From contig JBJDZM010000074.1 of NCBI GenBank assembly GCA_051867975.1, positions 1 through 39,566 on the forward strand: a stretch of DNA of 39,566 bases, in the 5' to 3' direction. Both the position numbers and the translations under genes were made by a program. Shown in pieces: positions 15,901 through 25,500 of the stretch; positions within the stretch are counted from its first letter, which is position 1; the number at the start of each line of letters is the position of its first letter. Source of the stretch: SVTX01 sp051867975 (lineage in GTDB: Bacteria > Bacillota > Clostridia > Oscillospirales > CAG-272). The notes under the pieces were generated by a model. That model worked only from the letters and a program-made list of their open reading frames with translations. It did not search any database and was not told the DNA's origin.

Positions 15901-18539
15901 AGAGATACACCGAGAATATGGTCTACGTATTTCCATGTATAAGCGTTTCCGCCGTCCGTCATTACCTGGTCATAGTTTTCGCTGAAGTACTTGAATGCCT
16001 CGATAGTAAACTCTTTTGAGTCCTCGCGGTTGTACGGCTCATCCTCATCAAAATCGGAGTTAAGAGCGGAGCCGAGAGACGATACCGAGATACCGATCAC
16101 ATTGTCGAACTTCTTATAGTTTTCTGTAAGCTTCTCGTAGAAATCAGCAAAATATGCGGGAGAAATTACCATGTCGTAGTAGTTCTCGTACTTTTGCTGT
16201 GTTGCACTGTAAACCCTCTTTGATGCGTATCTGCCGTCGATGGTCTGTGCGTTATGCTTATATGCGGAATGTCCGTCAAACAGTGCCGAGTTGGACATAT
16301 ACGCGAAGTCGAAATCGGGGAATACTCCTAAATTGCTGTCCTCTTTCTTGTTGACCTCTGCCGCCTTATCAAGCAGCTCCCGGAAGCCCTGCTTGCCGCC
16401 GACAGCCTTTTCAAACTTAAGATTTCCGGGCATTGTGTACTTCATGCCGCCGTTCGCATAGCCTGTAAGCTTAAAGTTGATATTCTTCATTCCCTGCGCC
16501 GAAAGCTCGTCGTACATCTGCTCAACATTGTCGAACGTTGTGAGAGGAGCCATTACAGTAACGGGGATGGAGAGAATTTTTTCTGTTGTCTCAATAGCGC
16601 CGAATGTCTCGATATAAAGCGGGATATCGCTTGTAAGCTCTTCTTCGGTGAGCTTTGAGATTATATCGTTATTTGTGAGATAGTCACGGTATGCGACCGC
16701 CATGCCGAACCACGATGCGTCATATACCTCAATATCCTCCTCAGCCTTCTTGTCGGCATCCGAGAGCGTGATATATTTCATCGAATAGTTTCCTACATAT
16801 TTACGGTCGGATACGACCGTCCATTCCGAGTTGGCGCCTACGGATATCGAATCCGAAATATTGTAGCTGTCCTTAGGTCTCGGAGTGAACTGCATCTTTA
16901 TGGTGTTGTAGTCACTGAGCGCACCTGCGTGATATGTAGAGAGAGATGCAAGCGCATCGCCTTCCTCTATAATGCACACAAATCCGTGCTTTTCTTCGTT
17001 TTTAACCTCAGCGGTGGAAGTAGAACTGATGGTACTCCAGAATGTTGCGGTAGCTCCGCTTTCAGTGACATAGGAGTTATTGGCAAGGTTTTCTGCCTGA
17101 CCGTTACAGAAGGATACCGATTCGCCCTTCTTGTTCGCCTTGATAGCCTCAACGATATTTCCAGCGATAGTTTTCTCGGAAATCTTTACGCCTTCAGAGT
17201 CATACCTCTCATAGGTATAAGTTACCGTATCCTCTACTATTCCGAAAACAGGATAGCGAATTGTCTTCTGGTATGTACCGGATATTTCATGGTACGCAAA
17301 ATCCGTTCCGTAAACCTTTCCGCTGACAGCACGTGTCTGGTTAGTATTGAGATTTTGGAAGTCAAAGAGCGTACCCGAGCCGTCCGGGAAGAAGTTATAT
17401 CCTTCATATGCGCTGTTACCCGCGCCCATGTAAGGAAGGATCTGAATATGCTCAAGTGTGTAAAGTGACTCGTTAAAACGAATACCGTTTGCGGGAAGTC
17501 TTACGGAAAGTCCGTCGCTGTCAACCTTATATTCAAGAGCCATTCTGAATACGGGGGGATTGGCATCGTCCGACTTATATTCCGTGAGGATGTGGTCGTA
17601 TTCAAGCTCCTCGTATGTGTATTCGGGACAATACTTCTGTATTACCTCCTCTGCACGTGAAAGCTCCTTCTCACTTGCGTCGGGGTCAAATACATATACG
17701 GGCATGGTCTCGATTATCGGGAACTTCTTAAGAGCTCTTGCGTACTGCGCGTCCGAGTTCTTAAGGTCATCGTAAAGACCTCCGAAGGTGTTTTCGATGT
17801 TAGTGCGCTCCGACTTTGAGAGATCCAGCTTGTCAACTGCGTAGATCATGAAATACGAAAGTGCCTTCTGAACGTCGAATACCTCGGTATTCTGTGAACG
17901 GGGGTTGTAAAGCTCGTTGCCGAAAACCTCGAGAAGAGGCTGAAGTATCATCTCTTCAAATCTCTCCATTGAGATAAGTCTCGGTACGAGTATCTTGCTT
18001 TGTTCACGTCCTATCGTGTATTCAACACGGATACCGTTCTTTATGTTCTCAACCGTGATCTGACCGCGCTCCGCAGCCTGCTCATAGCTTGTGAACACTC
18101 TTTCCTGTCCGCCGCCGTCGGTAAACGTAACGATTATCTGAGAGAGGATCTCATATTTCGTTGCATCGTTACCTGTCGAAGTTGCGACGTCGTAGGGGTT
18201 TGTGAAAAGCTTTTCTCCCGTCTTTTCATTTACGTAAGCGACTTCGCCGCTCGTTGAGTCCACGTATAGACAGACATCTCCGCTCTTATACGCGAGATCC
18301 ATCGTGGCAATCTTTTCATCGGGAGTTGCAAAATATGTTTTCAGATGGTCGAATGCTTCTTTTTGGGGTGCTTCGGTTTCGGATTCCGTACCGGTACCGG
18401 TCTCGTTTCCTGTTTCGGATTCCGTGCCGGTCTCGGCTCCGTCATCCGCAAACACGCTTACGGTGAACAGCGTTGTAAGCGAACCGAGAATCATAAGCGC
18501 AGCCAAGAGCATCGATATTACTTTATTAAATTTTTTCAT
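12930..18539 (-). CDS. Giant secreted DUF5696-domain protein
   Basis: The 1869-residue protein has a signal peptide (1-31, ending VFA/DDG) and a Thr/Glu/Gly linker (32-58). The N-terminal beta-rich part (60-600) carries GYNFFPDGSGTLFDF (about 380-395), and a TIM-barrel-like part (about 640-990) carries IETFGAIET, FKLTGYANGG, FPDFDFAY, VSSLGSALNSDF and ENGASPYF. These are signatures I recognise from DUF5696 proteins, which sit beside sugar ABC transporters in Firmicutes. The family C-terminus, with ILNYNNYAV and YTIPAHYFVV, appears only at 1834-1861. Between them lies an insertion of about 800 residues: an Ala/Glu/Lys-rich helical region (1000-1560), then Tyr-rich beta repeats (1590-1745). A glycosidase or glycan-binding role is inferred, not shown. 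Confidence 0.85.
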   Translation of the reverse strand: MKKFNKVISMLLAALMILGSLTTLFTVSVFADDGAETGTESETGNETGTGTESETEAPQKEAFDHLKTYFATPDEKIATMDLAYKSGDVCLYVDSTSGEVAYVNEKTGEKLFTNPYDVATSTGNDATKYEILSQIIVTFTDGGGQERVFTSYEQAAERGQITVENIKNGIRVEYTIGREQSKILVPRLISMERFEEMILQPLLEVFGNELYNPRSQNTEVFDVQKALSYFMIYAVDKLDLSKSERTNIENTFGGLYDDLKNSDAQYARALKKFPIIETMPVYVFDPDASEKELSRAEEVIQKYCPEYTYEELEYDHILTEYKSDDANPPVFRMALEYKVDSDGLSVRLPANGIRFNESLYTLEHIQILPYMGAGNSAYEGYNFFPDGSGTLFDFQNLNTNQTRAVSGKVYGTDFAYHEISGTYQKTIRYPVFGIVEDTVTYTYERYDSEGVKISEKTIAGNIVEAIKANKKGESVSFCNGQAENLANNSYVTESGATATFWSTISSTSTAEVKNEEKHGFVCIIEEGDALASLSTYHAGALSDYNTIKMQFTPRPKDSYNISDSISVGANSEWTVVSDRKYVGNYSMKYITLSDADKKAEEDIEVYDASWFGMAVAYRDYLTNNDIISKLTEEELTSDIPLYIETFGAIETTEKILSIPVTVMAPLTTFDNVEQMYDELSAQGMKNINFKLTGYANGGMKYTMPGNLKFEKAVGGKQGFRELLDKAAEVNKKEDSNLGVFPDFDFAYMSNSALFDGHSAYKHNAQTIDGRYASKRVYSATQQKYENYYDMVISPAYFADFYEKLTENYKKFDNVIGISVSSLGSALNSDFDEDEPYNREDSKEFTIEAFKYFSENYDQVMTDGGNAYTWKYVDHILGVSLDSSRYNFASESVPFIGVVLHGSIRFAGEPLNMEGDLKYAMLKAIENGASPYFILSYQNTQVLKEDKQLSKYYSIRYDIWADDIYDTYSVLNDVLKDVQNKYIVGHSFLSGGERIPDSDELANDILAEYESLLESQKNASELLEKELKMAASIARENGRLAEEYAAEAVTKVMAYYDTQMDFINKTAIHNSEYYNNLAKAYDEFAKVSSLKDSDDPEERAQYEYMEKLYYIVQYHNISMDDGSFKTEYDKYTALIELYPGCQDFKTNKSVVDKAYDNFAAGKIAEAQIDYSILCTAAKEKVSDALAQYKNKEITLEKLLEVVKKYGAVYADISGFDKNVMNYLGGTLTDEKLKEDTGTWFDGLATKTEAELKAELEKFGNGDVTESAVGKSIGEYFASLLVKDEILAKADAIIAAKAAYETAKAGFEEGSVSEADLNTAKAAYESAEKAMVYAAIAGMNEADADALLTDYRAKADAYDKYCAAEDAIEAVKVSGVDKKFEECYELYYAMYSKQKYEDYSKLLKKAETYTDKAAEAFYSFYDADKAVDELEAELKEITRSFGRKTFENYIGALVKLNWMNANPDKVTDEELEKQKATVNQTRRGAITAIAAAGLMLSDEIEAIIGTEKMNDLIDSTGALKFNAIASTTLKEIKNIYETARQHVELAEAAIEILAASEDYELQYNGEKDLLNIKLDDPDMPFVVREAIERAQATYYYIEEDRYEKIVDGYYIETYEGHDIYRSVQNSNIYFYGNYEEGYQYLKRVKNADGSFTYSVYDLDKSKVGEDKNGNTIYENASNAFGKNVYYTITDGKMTYFVRLAAGVYAEKSPVKYNGELVAERNGVNIYKDGDVYYSVNDDGTYTRYTYSKCIKSCYDEIVAEGEDVMRAVVGLQANEAANDSAILDDILARMDVRERISHRNDDGGEDNVDDETSKYATENIVCVVYGNDDGSAYKTIILNYNNYAVKIEYDGVLYTIPAHYFVVHNEEGGKA

Positions 18540-18561
18540 TCTTATACTCTCCTATCTGCAC

Positions 18562-20706
18562 TTACATTCTGTACCTTAACTCGGTTATGATATTTGTTAC
18601 AAGGCTGACCATCTTTCCGACCAGCGTCGAGAAGAGGAGCACCAGGAACATGATAAATACCATTCCGACAAGGGTACCGAGAATAGTTATTACGTTTTTA
18701 CCCATTGTATAATCGTGTGTGACCTGTGTTCCGAAGAAAATCAGGAGTCCAAGCCAAACGAATGACAGTGTCGAGATAAATCCGATTATGTCTATCTCCG
18801 CAGTTGTGCATACGTTTGACAGGAGCGTTACGGGAATCAGGAGCAGCGGTACGGGTACTAAGCTGTACGAGCAGGCGATAAAGATATCCTTGAAGCTTCC
18901 CTCGCCCTCAAACAAGGTCGTAAGACACCAGTTCGCTATGACGAAGAGGAAGAGCGGTACCAAAACGCCTATTGCCTGAACCCATATAGAGCTGTAGGTT
19001 CCCTCGGGGTTCAATAGATAGCCCTGTCCTATCGACTGATAGAAGAACGCAAGGATAGTCACCGCTATAAAGACTATCGATGCGCGTACCGAACCTCTCT
19101 TTTCATGCTTGAGGTCCCAGAATCCGTCGAAAGGATGGAGGATGACGTAAAATCCGTACGCCAATTCCTCGCCGAAGGTCTTTTTCTTACCGGACGTAGT
19201 CGCCCTCTTGTTTACCTTCGTGATAAACTTGTTGCAGAATACAAACGCCACTATAATAGCAACAATAACAAGAATGAGAACGAGGAAGTAATCGGACATC
19301 CAATTTTTCCTTATCTCCTGGAATGACTTTGACCAGTTCTCGGTATCGTATGCCGCCTCGAAATAATTGAGAGACTCTTCATACTCACCGTTGAGGTACA
19401 TTGCCTGTCCTATTCCGACATATGCAGCGTCAAAGTTCGAGTTACGCTTAAGAACCTCTGTCCAGCGGTTTATTGCGAGCGTGAAATCACTGTCATTCTC
19501 TGCTTCAAGTGCCGAAATGAGAATATCACCGTAATCGGTTCTGTTGAAGACGGTTATGGCTCTCGTGGTCTTATCGAGAACGAGCATCCTGCTGCCCTGA
19601 TACGTGACAGCCTCTATTCCCTCAAGGTTACCTATCATGGTTCCCTTGTCACCGAAAGCGAAAAGCAGGTTTCCGTTGGAGTCATACGTATAAATCCTCT
19701 GTCTCTTTTCGTCGATTATCGACCAGGTTCCCTCGGGACCAACCGCTACGTCGGTAATCGTTGACGCACCTGTTATTGTGTCCTTTGAGGAAGACGAGAA
19801 ATCAACCTCACCTGCCGGCGGCCAGAAGCCGTTTCTCTTCATGATCTCATCACCATTGGTATTGAGCATCTTGACGGGCATGTACTTACCCGTTTTATCC
19901 TTGCCCTTAATGGCACTTTCAACAGAGGATGCCTCGATACCGGATGTAGTAACGAAAATAAATCCATCCTTGTCAACCGTGATGTTGTTAAACTCGGTTG
20001 AGACGTTCTGCTCTGTCTGAGCCTTCTGATCATCGGTCTGGAATCTTCTCCAGATTATCTCCCACGCAGAGAGAGTAGTTGCCTGAGCGCCGATGAATCC
20101 CGTAAACTCTCCGTCCTCGGTCATAACGATGATACCCTGATATGTACCCGAAGAAACGATGAAGAGTCTGTTGTATTGGTCAACCGCAAGCGCTACCGGC
20201 TTATAAAGCGAGTTATCGCCGAAAAGGTTTGAGGTCGGAGCCTCAATGATCTTGAGAAACTCACCGTCACGGTCGAATACGACTATTCTTCCCTTGCCGG
20301 TGTCGCAGACCCAAATGCGGTCCTTTGTGATGAAAACACCCTGGGGTGCATTAAGCGAATCCTTTACTCCCTTGTCATTGACGAAGCCCGTGAGCGTGAA
20401 TTTCAAGGAAAAATTGCGGTCAAGACAGATTATTCTGTTGTTTCCGCTGTCCGCAATATACACGTTACCCTTATCGTCCGTTACAAGGTCACTCGGGTTT
20501 GAGAGGTCGGTGGTAAGTCCCATCTGCTTGTAGGTAATAACCCCGTTTTGGTCAGCCGTGTAAGCGTCGGGAGAATAGAGCGCATATCCGCTTATTGAAT
20601 ACGTGTAGGTCTGGTAGGCTGAGCCTGCGCTGACCGCCACTATTGCACAGGAGGCAAGCATGACTATCACAAATAACGCGCAAATAATTCTTGCCGATTT
20701 TTTCAT
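18562..20706 (-). CDS. NHL-propeller / TPR / Yip1-domain membrane protein
   Basis: The 714-residue protein starts with a hydrophobic signal with lipobox-like LASC (17-20). NHL-type propeller repeats fill about 60-400 (for example NPSDLVTDDKGNVYIADSGN and GRIVVFDRDGEFLKI). A TPR-like helical pair covers about 400-462 (NFDAAYVGIGQAMYLNGEYEESLNYFEAAY). One transmembrane helix follows (473-492), then a Yip1-type domain with five helices (about 510-705). The propeller should face outside and the Yip1 domain lie in the membrane. Yip1 proteins have no settled bacterial role. Spacing to neighbours is 20 and 22 bp, so it belongs to the transport operon. It may couple glycan sensing or assembly to the permeases; this is inference. 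Confidence 0.83.
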   Translation of the reverse strand: MKKSARIICALFVIVMLASCAIVAVSAGSAYQTYTYSISGYALYSPDAYTADQNGVITYKQMGLTTDLSNPSDLVTDDKGNVYIADSGNNRIICLDRNFSLKFTLTGFVNDKGVKDSLNAPQGVFITKDRIWVCDTGKGRIVVFDRDGEFLKIIEAPTSNLFGDNSLYKPVALAVDQYNRLFIVSSGTYQGIIVMTEDGEFTGFIGAQATTLSAWEIIWRRFQTDDQKAQTEQNVSTEFNNITVDKDGFIFVTTSGIEASSVESAIKGKDKTGKYMPVKMLNTNGDEIMKRNGFWPPAGEVDFSSSSKDTITGASTITDVAVGPEGTWSIIDEKRQRIYTYDSNGNLLFAFGDKGTMIGNLEGIEAVTYQGSRMLVLDKTTRAITVFNRTDYGDILISALEAENDSDFTLAINRWTEVLKRNSNFDAAYVGIGQAMYLNGEYEESLNYFEAAYDTENWSKSFQEIRKNWMSDYFLVLILVIVAIIVAFVFCNKFITKVNKRATTSGKKKTFGEELAYGFYVILHPFDGFWDLKHEKRGSVRASIVFIAVTILAFFYQSIGQGYLLNPEGTYSSIWVQAIGVLVPLFLFVIANWCLTTLFEGEGSFKDIFIACSYSLVPVPLLLIPVTLLSNVCTTAEIDIIGFISTLSFVWLGLLIFFGTQVTHDYTMGKNVITILGTLVGMVFIMFLVLLFSTLVGKMVSLVTNIITELRYRM

Positions 20707-20726
20707 TATCTACTTTCCTCCTTGAA

Positions 20727-21602
20727 TCAGTCTTTCATTCCGCTCGATCCCATCGTTTCGACGATATTGGACTGAGAGAATACGAATACGAGAATCGGAA
20801 CGAGCATCATAACGACCTGAGCCGCCGCCGACGCGCCCGCACGCTTGATTCCGCCTGCGGTTATCTGTCCGATTGCGTAGTTGAGAGATTTGAGCTGCTC
20901 CGAGTGAATGTAGGTCGAAGCACCCTGGTTCCAGAGTCCCTGGAACGAGTAAACTATAAGTGTAAGCCATGCCGGCTTTACCATGGGCATCGCGATTACC
21001 CAATAGGTCTTAAGCTCGTTTGAGCCGTCAAGTCTCGCCGACTCAAGGACCGTATCGGGTACGTTTGTATCCATAAACTGCTTCATAAGGTAAAGACCGA
21101 GAGTCGAACCCCATGCGGGAACGATGATTGCGAGATACGTATCAAGCCATCCGAACGCCGACAATATAATAAATGAAGTAATTGCTGTTACCGTCGAGTG
21201 GAACATAAGCGATGTCTGAACGGTCTTGAACATCAGCTTGCCGCCCGGGAACTTTATCTTCGCCATCGTGTACGCCGCAAGCGAGGCTACAAAAAGGTGT
21301 CCGAAGGTTCCCATTACGGATGTGAATACCGTATTGAATATGTATCTTGAGAAAGGCACCCAAGAGATGTTCATAAGCGAGAAGAGCGAGCCGTAGTTTT
21401 TGAGGCTCGGACTCATAACGAAGAATCGCGGGGGATACATCCAAAGCTCGTCAAGAGGCTTGAGCGACTGCATTATAATATACAGCATCGGCAAGAACAT
21501 GAATGCGCCGAGGAGTACAAGCAATACCGTAATTCCAACGTCACCGCCGGCAGAGCGTGCAAATACGACCTTATGGTTTCTGGTTCTTAACTTTTTTGCC
21601 AT
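20727..21602 (-). CDS. Carbohydrate ABC transporter permease, MalG/AraQ type
   Basis: The 291-residue protein has six predicted membrane helices. The EAA loop LESARLDGSNELKTYWVIAMP is at about 186-206, with Ser for the second residue of the motif. The start ATG 21602 lies one base after the upstream permease's stop; an in-frame start three codons earlier would overlap that gene without a better site. Second half of the first permease pair. It imports sugars together with a shared ATPase. Confidence 0.93.
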   Translation of the reverse strand: MAKKLRTRNHKVVFARSAGGDVGITVLLVLLGAFMFLPMLYIIMQSLKPLDELWMYPPRFFVMSPSLKNYGSLFSLMNISWVPFSRYIFNTVFTSVMGTFGHLFVASLAAYTMAKIKFPGGKLMFKTVQTSLMFHSTVTAITSFIILSAFGWLDTYLAIIVPAWGSTLGLYLMKQFMDTNVPDTVLESARLDGSNELKTYWVIAMPMVKPAWLTLIVYSFQGLWNQGASTYIHSEQLKSLNYAIGQITAGGIKRAGASAAAQVVMMLVPILVFVFSQSNIVETMGSSGMKD

Positions 21603-21603
21603 A

Positions 21604-22551
21604 TTACACACCTACCTTCGATAGAATCTTCTTGACAAGTCCGTTTGCGCCTATCATTATTACGAACAGAACTACCGCAATAGCCGATGAGTAACCGACC
21701 TCATACCTCTGTCCGCCGTAGTCCTCAAGGTGGTGGACTATGGTATGCGCCGCATAGTCAACAGACGGGAATCCGCACAGCGCGGTTACTATTCCGCCGA
21801 AACCGAACGAGTTTGTAATAGCCATGACAGCACCGAACATAAGCTGCGGCTTCATGGACGGAAGCGTTATGTAGTAAAGCTCCTGCCAACGGTTCTTAAC
21901 TCCGTCGACCGCTCCCGCCTCAAACAGTGCACGGTCAACGCCCTGAAGTCCCGCGATAAAGGACAGGAACGCGGTACCGAGCGAGGTCCACAGCGAGACC
22001 ACGATACAAAGCGGCATAACGTAATCGGCATCCTTAAAGAACGCAATCTCCTTGTCGATAAGTCCAAGCTCAAGAAGCGTCGCGTTTACCCAGCCGTAGG
22101 AGTCAGCCGAGAAGAGCGTACCCCAGATAAGGTAAACCTGACCGGAAATGGACGGCGCGTAGAATATGAGTGTAACAAGCGCACGGATCCTCGGGGGAAG
22201 CTCGTTTATAAACCACGCAACGAGGAACGAGAGCAGGTAGGATGCAGGTCCCACGATCGCGGCAAAAATAAATGTGTTTGTGCATGCAGTAAGGAAGATA
22301 TCATCATCAAAAAACAATGTGATGTAATTGTTGAGGAAGACGAAATCAGGCCACTCCAGCATATTAAAGTTTGTAAAGCTGAGAACCGCGGAAAGCAAGA
22401 CGGGGATGATCGTGAAAATGGTGAAAATGAGCATGTAAGGTGCTACCATAAGGTATGCGACCCAGTTTTTCTTCATTTCCTTCCATGTCCACTGCGCCAT
22501 CGTCATATCCTTGCGCGCAACAGCTTTCTTTTCTGCTGCTTTATTAGACAT
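21604..22551 (-). CDS. Carbohydrate ABC transporter permease, MalF/UgpA type
   Basis: The 315-residue protein has a charged N-terminus (1-28), then six predicted membrane helices. The EAA loop FEAGAVDGVKNRWQELYYITLP is at about 210-231. GGAG lies seven bases before ATG. It stands 43 bp behind the solute-binding protein gene and one base ahead of its MalG-type partner, the classic order for carbohydrate (CUT1) import systems. Confidence 0.94.
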   Translation of the reverse strand: MSNKAAEKKAVARKDMTMAQWTWKEMKKNWVAYLMVAPYMLIFTIFTIIPVLLSAVLSFTNFNMLEWPDFVFLNNYITLFFDDDIFLTACTNTFIFAAIVGPASYLLSFLVAWFINELPPRIRALVTLIFYAPSISGQVYLIWGTLFSADSYGWVNATLLELGLIDKEIAFFKDADYVMPLCIVVSLWTSLGTAFLSFIAGLQGVDRALFEAGAVDGVKNRWQELYYITLPSMKPQLMFGAVMAITNSFGFGGIVTALCGFPSVDYAAHTIVHHLEDYGGQRYEVGYSSAIAVVLFVIMIGANGLVKKILSKVGV

Positions 22552-22594
22552 TTTTTATCTCCTTTGCAGATTGACTATAATAATATGAAGAGAA

Positions 22595-25500
22595 TCAATA
22601 CGTGAGCAACGCATCTGCCGCATCCGAAAGTGCAACCGAGATATAGTAGAGGAGCTTTTCTTGGCTGAACTCACTGATATCGGGTCCCTTTGATATAACA
22701 ATGGAAGTATCTTCCCGTGTCATAGCCAGAATTTCGTTTGATAAAGCATGTATGTATGCGCTGTCATTTGTCTTAGTTGCGTATACTACTCTGTCATACA
22801 GTTCCTTGTATTTGGAATTCTTCTGCGAGAGCAGCTCTGCCGCTTCTTTAGCCTGATCAAATCTCTTTGACGCGAGTGTCTGACCCTGCTCAAGTGTTTC
22901 AAGTCCGAACTCGGCACGTTTACGTGTTATTTCCTTATTTATTGCAGTGATATGCGAGCGTATCGCCTGCTGAGGGTCTTCGTTGTCGTTATATGCCGCG
23001 AGGAATGCAAACTCCGTGTAACGGGCAATAATGTATCTTCCGGGGTAGTTGGGAACAGATGCAAGGTTATTGAACTGTGCCTTGATTCTCTGAAGCTCCT
23101 CATTCGTCCAGGGGAGCTTTTCAAGAGCGTTTATATTGGCGGTGTTGTATTTAGCGGAAGGACCGAGAAGGGCTACCATCTCGTTTGAGTATTCAGCCTG
23201 GCAATCGTCTCCGGTGAACCACTTGATGTACTCCCATGCCTCCTGCTTCTTATCCTCGCATCCTCTTACGAGAACAGACGCGTTTACAGCGGAGATCGCC
23301 TTGTTGTTTATCGTACCGTCTTCCTGCTCAATTCCGGGAACGGGAACCATGACCCACGAGCCTTCAATTTCGGTTGCGAAGACCTTGAGTTGGTTATAAA
23401 GAGTGGTGTAATCTGCGATAATAATAGGCATTTCACCCGTTCTGAAACGGTTTGCCGCATCATATGTGTAGGGGAAGCCGTACTTTGTAAACAGGTCGCA
23501 CGCCTTCTGGAAGGCTTCAAGACCGACCTGTGAATCGAGATTGATCCTCATACCGTTGTCGGCGAAAAGCTCACCGCCCATCTGATAGAGGTGGATGGTC
23601 GAGTCGTTTGTAAGACCCATCTGCATGTTCTTCGATTGGAGCTTCGGGATTGCCGCCATGATATCATCCCACGTCTTCGGAATTTCTATGCCGAGGTCGG
23701 CAAGAATATCAACACGTACGAACATCATCGAGAAGCCCTGAGCCTCGGGAAGTCCGTAATAATGCGTCTCGCCCTCTGCGTTGTCCATGGCGAGAACTAT
23801 CATCGCAGCCTCATTGAAGGATTTTGATACTTCCTCGAAATCAGAGAATCCGTCAACGGGAAGGACAGCGGAACGGATAGCGTAGTTTATTACACTTCCC
23901 TGGTCGAGTCCGTGGTATACATCGGGACCTTGATTTGCAAGAATTGAAGGAAGCAATGTTCCTGCCGCTACGAGCTTAAGCTCAACGGGAATGTCATATC
24001 CGCGTTCTTCGTCATGAACGAAGTCGCTGTTAACAAGATTTCTCTTGACCTGGAATTGGTCGCGTCCTGTTGCGAGCCAGACCTCAAGTGCCTCGCCCTC
24101 TTCAAGCTCGGACATAACGCCTACTGCGTCATAATCGCGGACGAAAGACGCAAAGAATCTTGAAACCTCATGTACGAAAGCATCCCACCAATTCGCCTGT
24201 GCGGCGGGAAGCTCTTGGTCTGCACCCTGGATCATGACGTAATCAAGCTGCAAAGGCTGTGTCTTTGCGTCCGAGAGGAAGGTACCGAGAGTACCGATAT
24301 AACTCTTAAGACGTTCAAGCAGTCTCGCTATCTGGTCCTCATCGCGTCCCATTTCAAGCAGAATGTTGGATATCTTCTGAAGTGTACCGACATTGGAGGA
24401 CTTTTCGCCTGCCAGCGCGGTAAGCTTCTGCGCAACACCCCACTGTGTCTCGTCCTTGCTCTCGTAATCAAGTATCTGAGCCTGGCGTACCATATCGATA
24501 AGAACGTCGGGCATGATTCTCGAAAATCCGTAGTCGCGGAGCGTATCGGGAGTCGAACCTGTGAGCTGTATAATAGATAGGTAGTCTGCGTTTATCGAAT
24601 CAAGCGCATCCTGAACCGTATTGATGATATCCGCCATGGAGCCGAGAGTTACCTCAAACTTCACGGTATATGTAACACCTTCTTTAAAGTAGAACTTAAA
24701 GTCGGTATCACCGTCAGTCATCCTTCCGGTCTGCCACTTATCATTATAATTGAAGGTAAGAGTTTTAGCCTCCTCGAAGGGAACGCCGTCGTAATATCCG
24801 AGCTCGCCCTTCTTGACATCGCCGTCACTGTAAATGTGAAGCGAACGGTTTACGAACATACCGTCAAGCACGTTCTGTTTAAAGCGTGCCACGATGTCAT
24901 ACATACCGGACTTGTCAACCTTAAATTTATATGTCACCCACTGTCCTGCGGTCTGCCATTTCTCTCCGCCCATTGTGTTGAGAAGCGTTCTGTCGGCGGC
25001 GTGGGGAGACGTAAGCGCGTCTGCGGCATCTTCAATAGGATATATCGTCTTGTCGGATGCGTTTGCGGTGTACTCGGCTTCTATCTTTATGCTTCCTTCA
25101 CCGCTCGGCTGACCCTTGCAGAGTTCAAGATATTCCTTGTAGGAAATTACCTCTTCCGCAGGAGACAGAATTATCTGCGAGAGCGCGAGGTCTGAGTTCT
25201 TGCCGTCAAGAGAGATTATGTTCTCACCCTTCTCAAGCACGAAGGTAAACGCCTCGGTGTAGAATCCCATAGAGTCGGTCAGCGTGTATTCAGACCAGAC
25301 GGGGCTTTGGAACGCCGTAGGACGGATCTCGTTGTTGTAAATATCGAGCTTCATGAATCTAAGCTCATACTTATCACAGAAGTCCGAGATTGCAGTTGTC
25401 CAGACGTCGGGATACTCAAAGGTAAGCGTTCCGTCGCTTATTTTTCCCTGAAGTCCGACCTTTTTTCCCTCCGCAAGGATCGTATCCTTGTTCTCCTTGC

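Noticed and set aside
21730..22605. Long plus-strand ORF (291 codons)
   Set aside because: It is antisense to a clear permease gene, is rich in Arg/Lys/Cys without domain sense, and has no ribosome binding site. The same holds for other long antisense frames at 28401-29120, 33677-34396 and 25307-25903.
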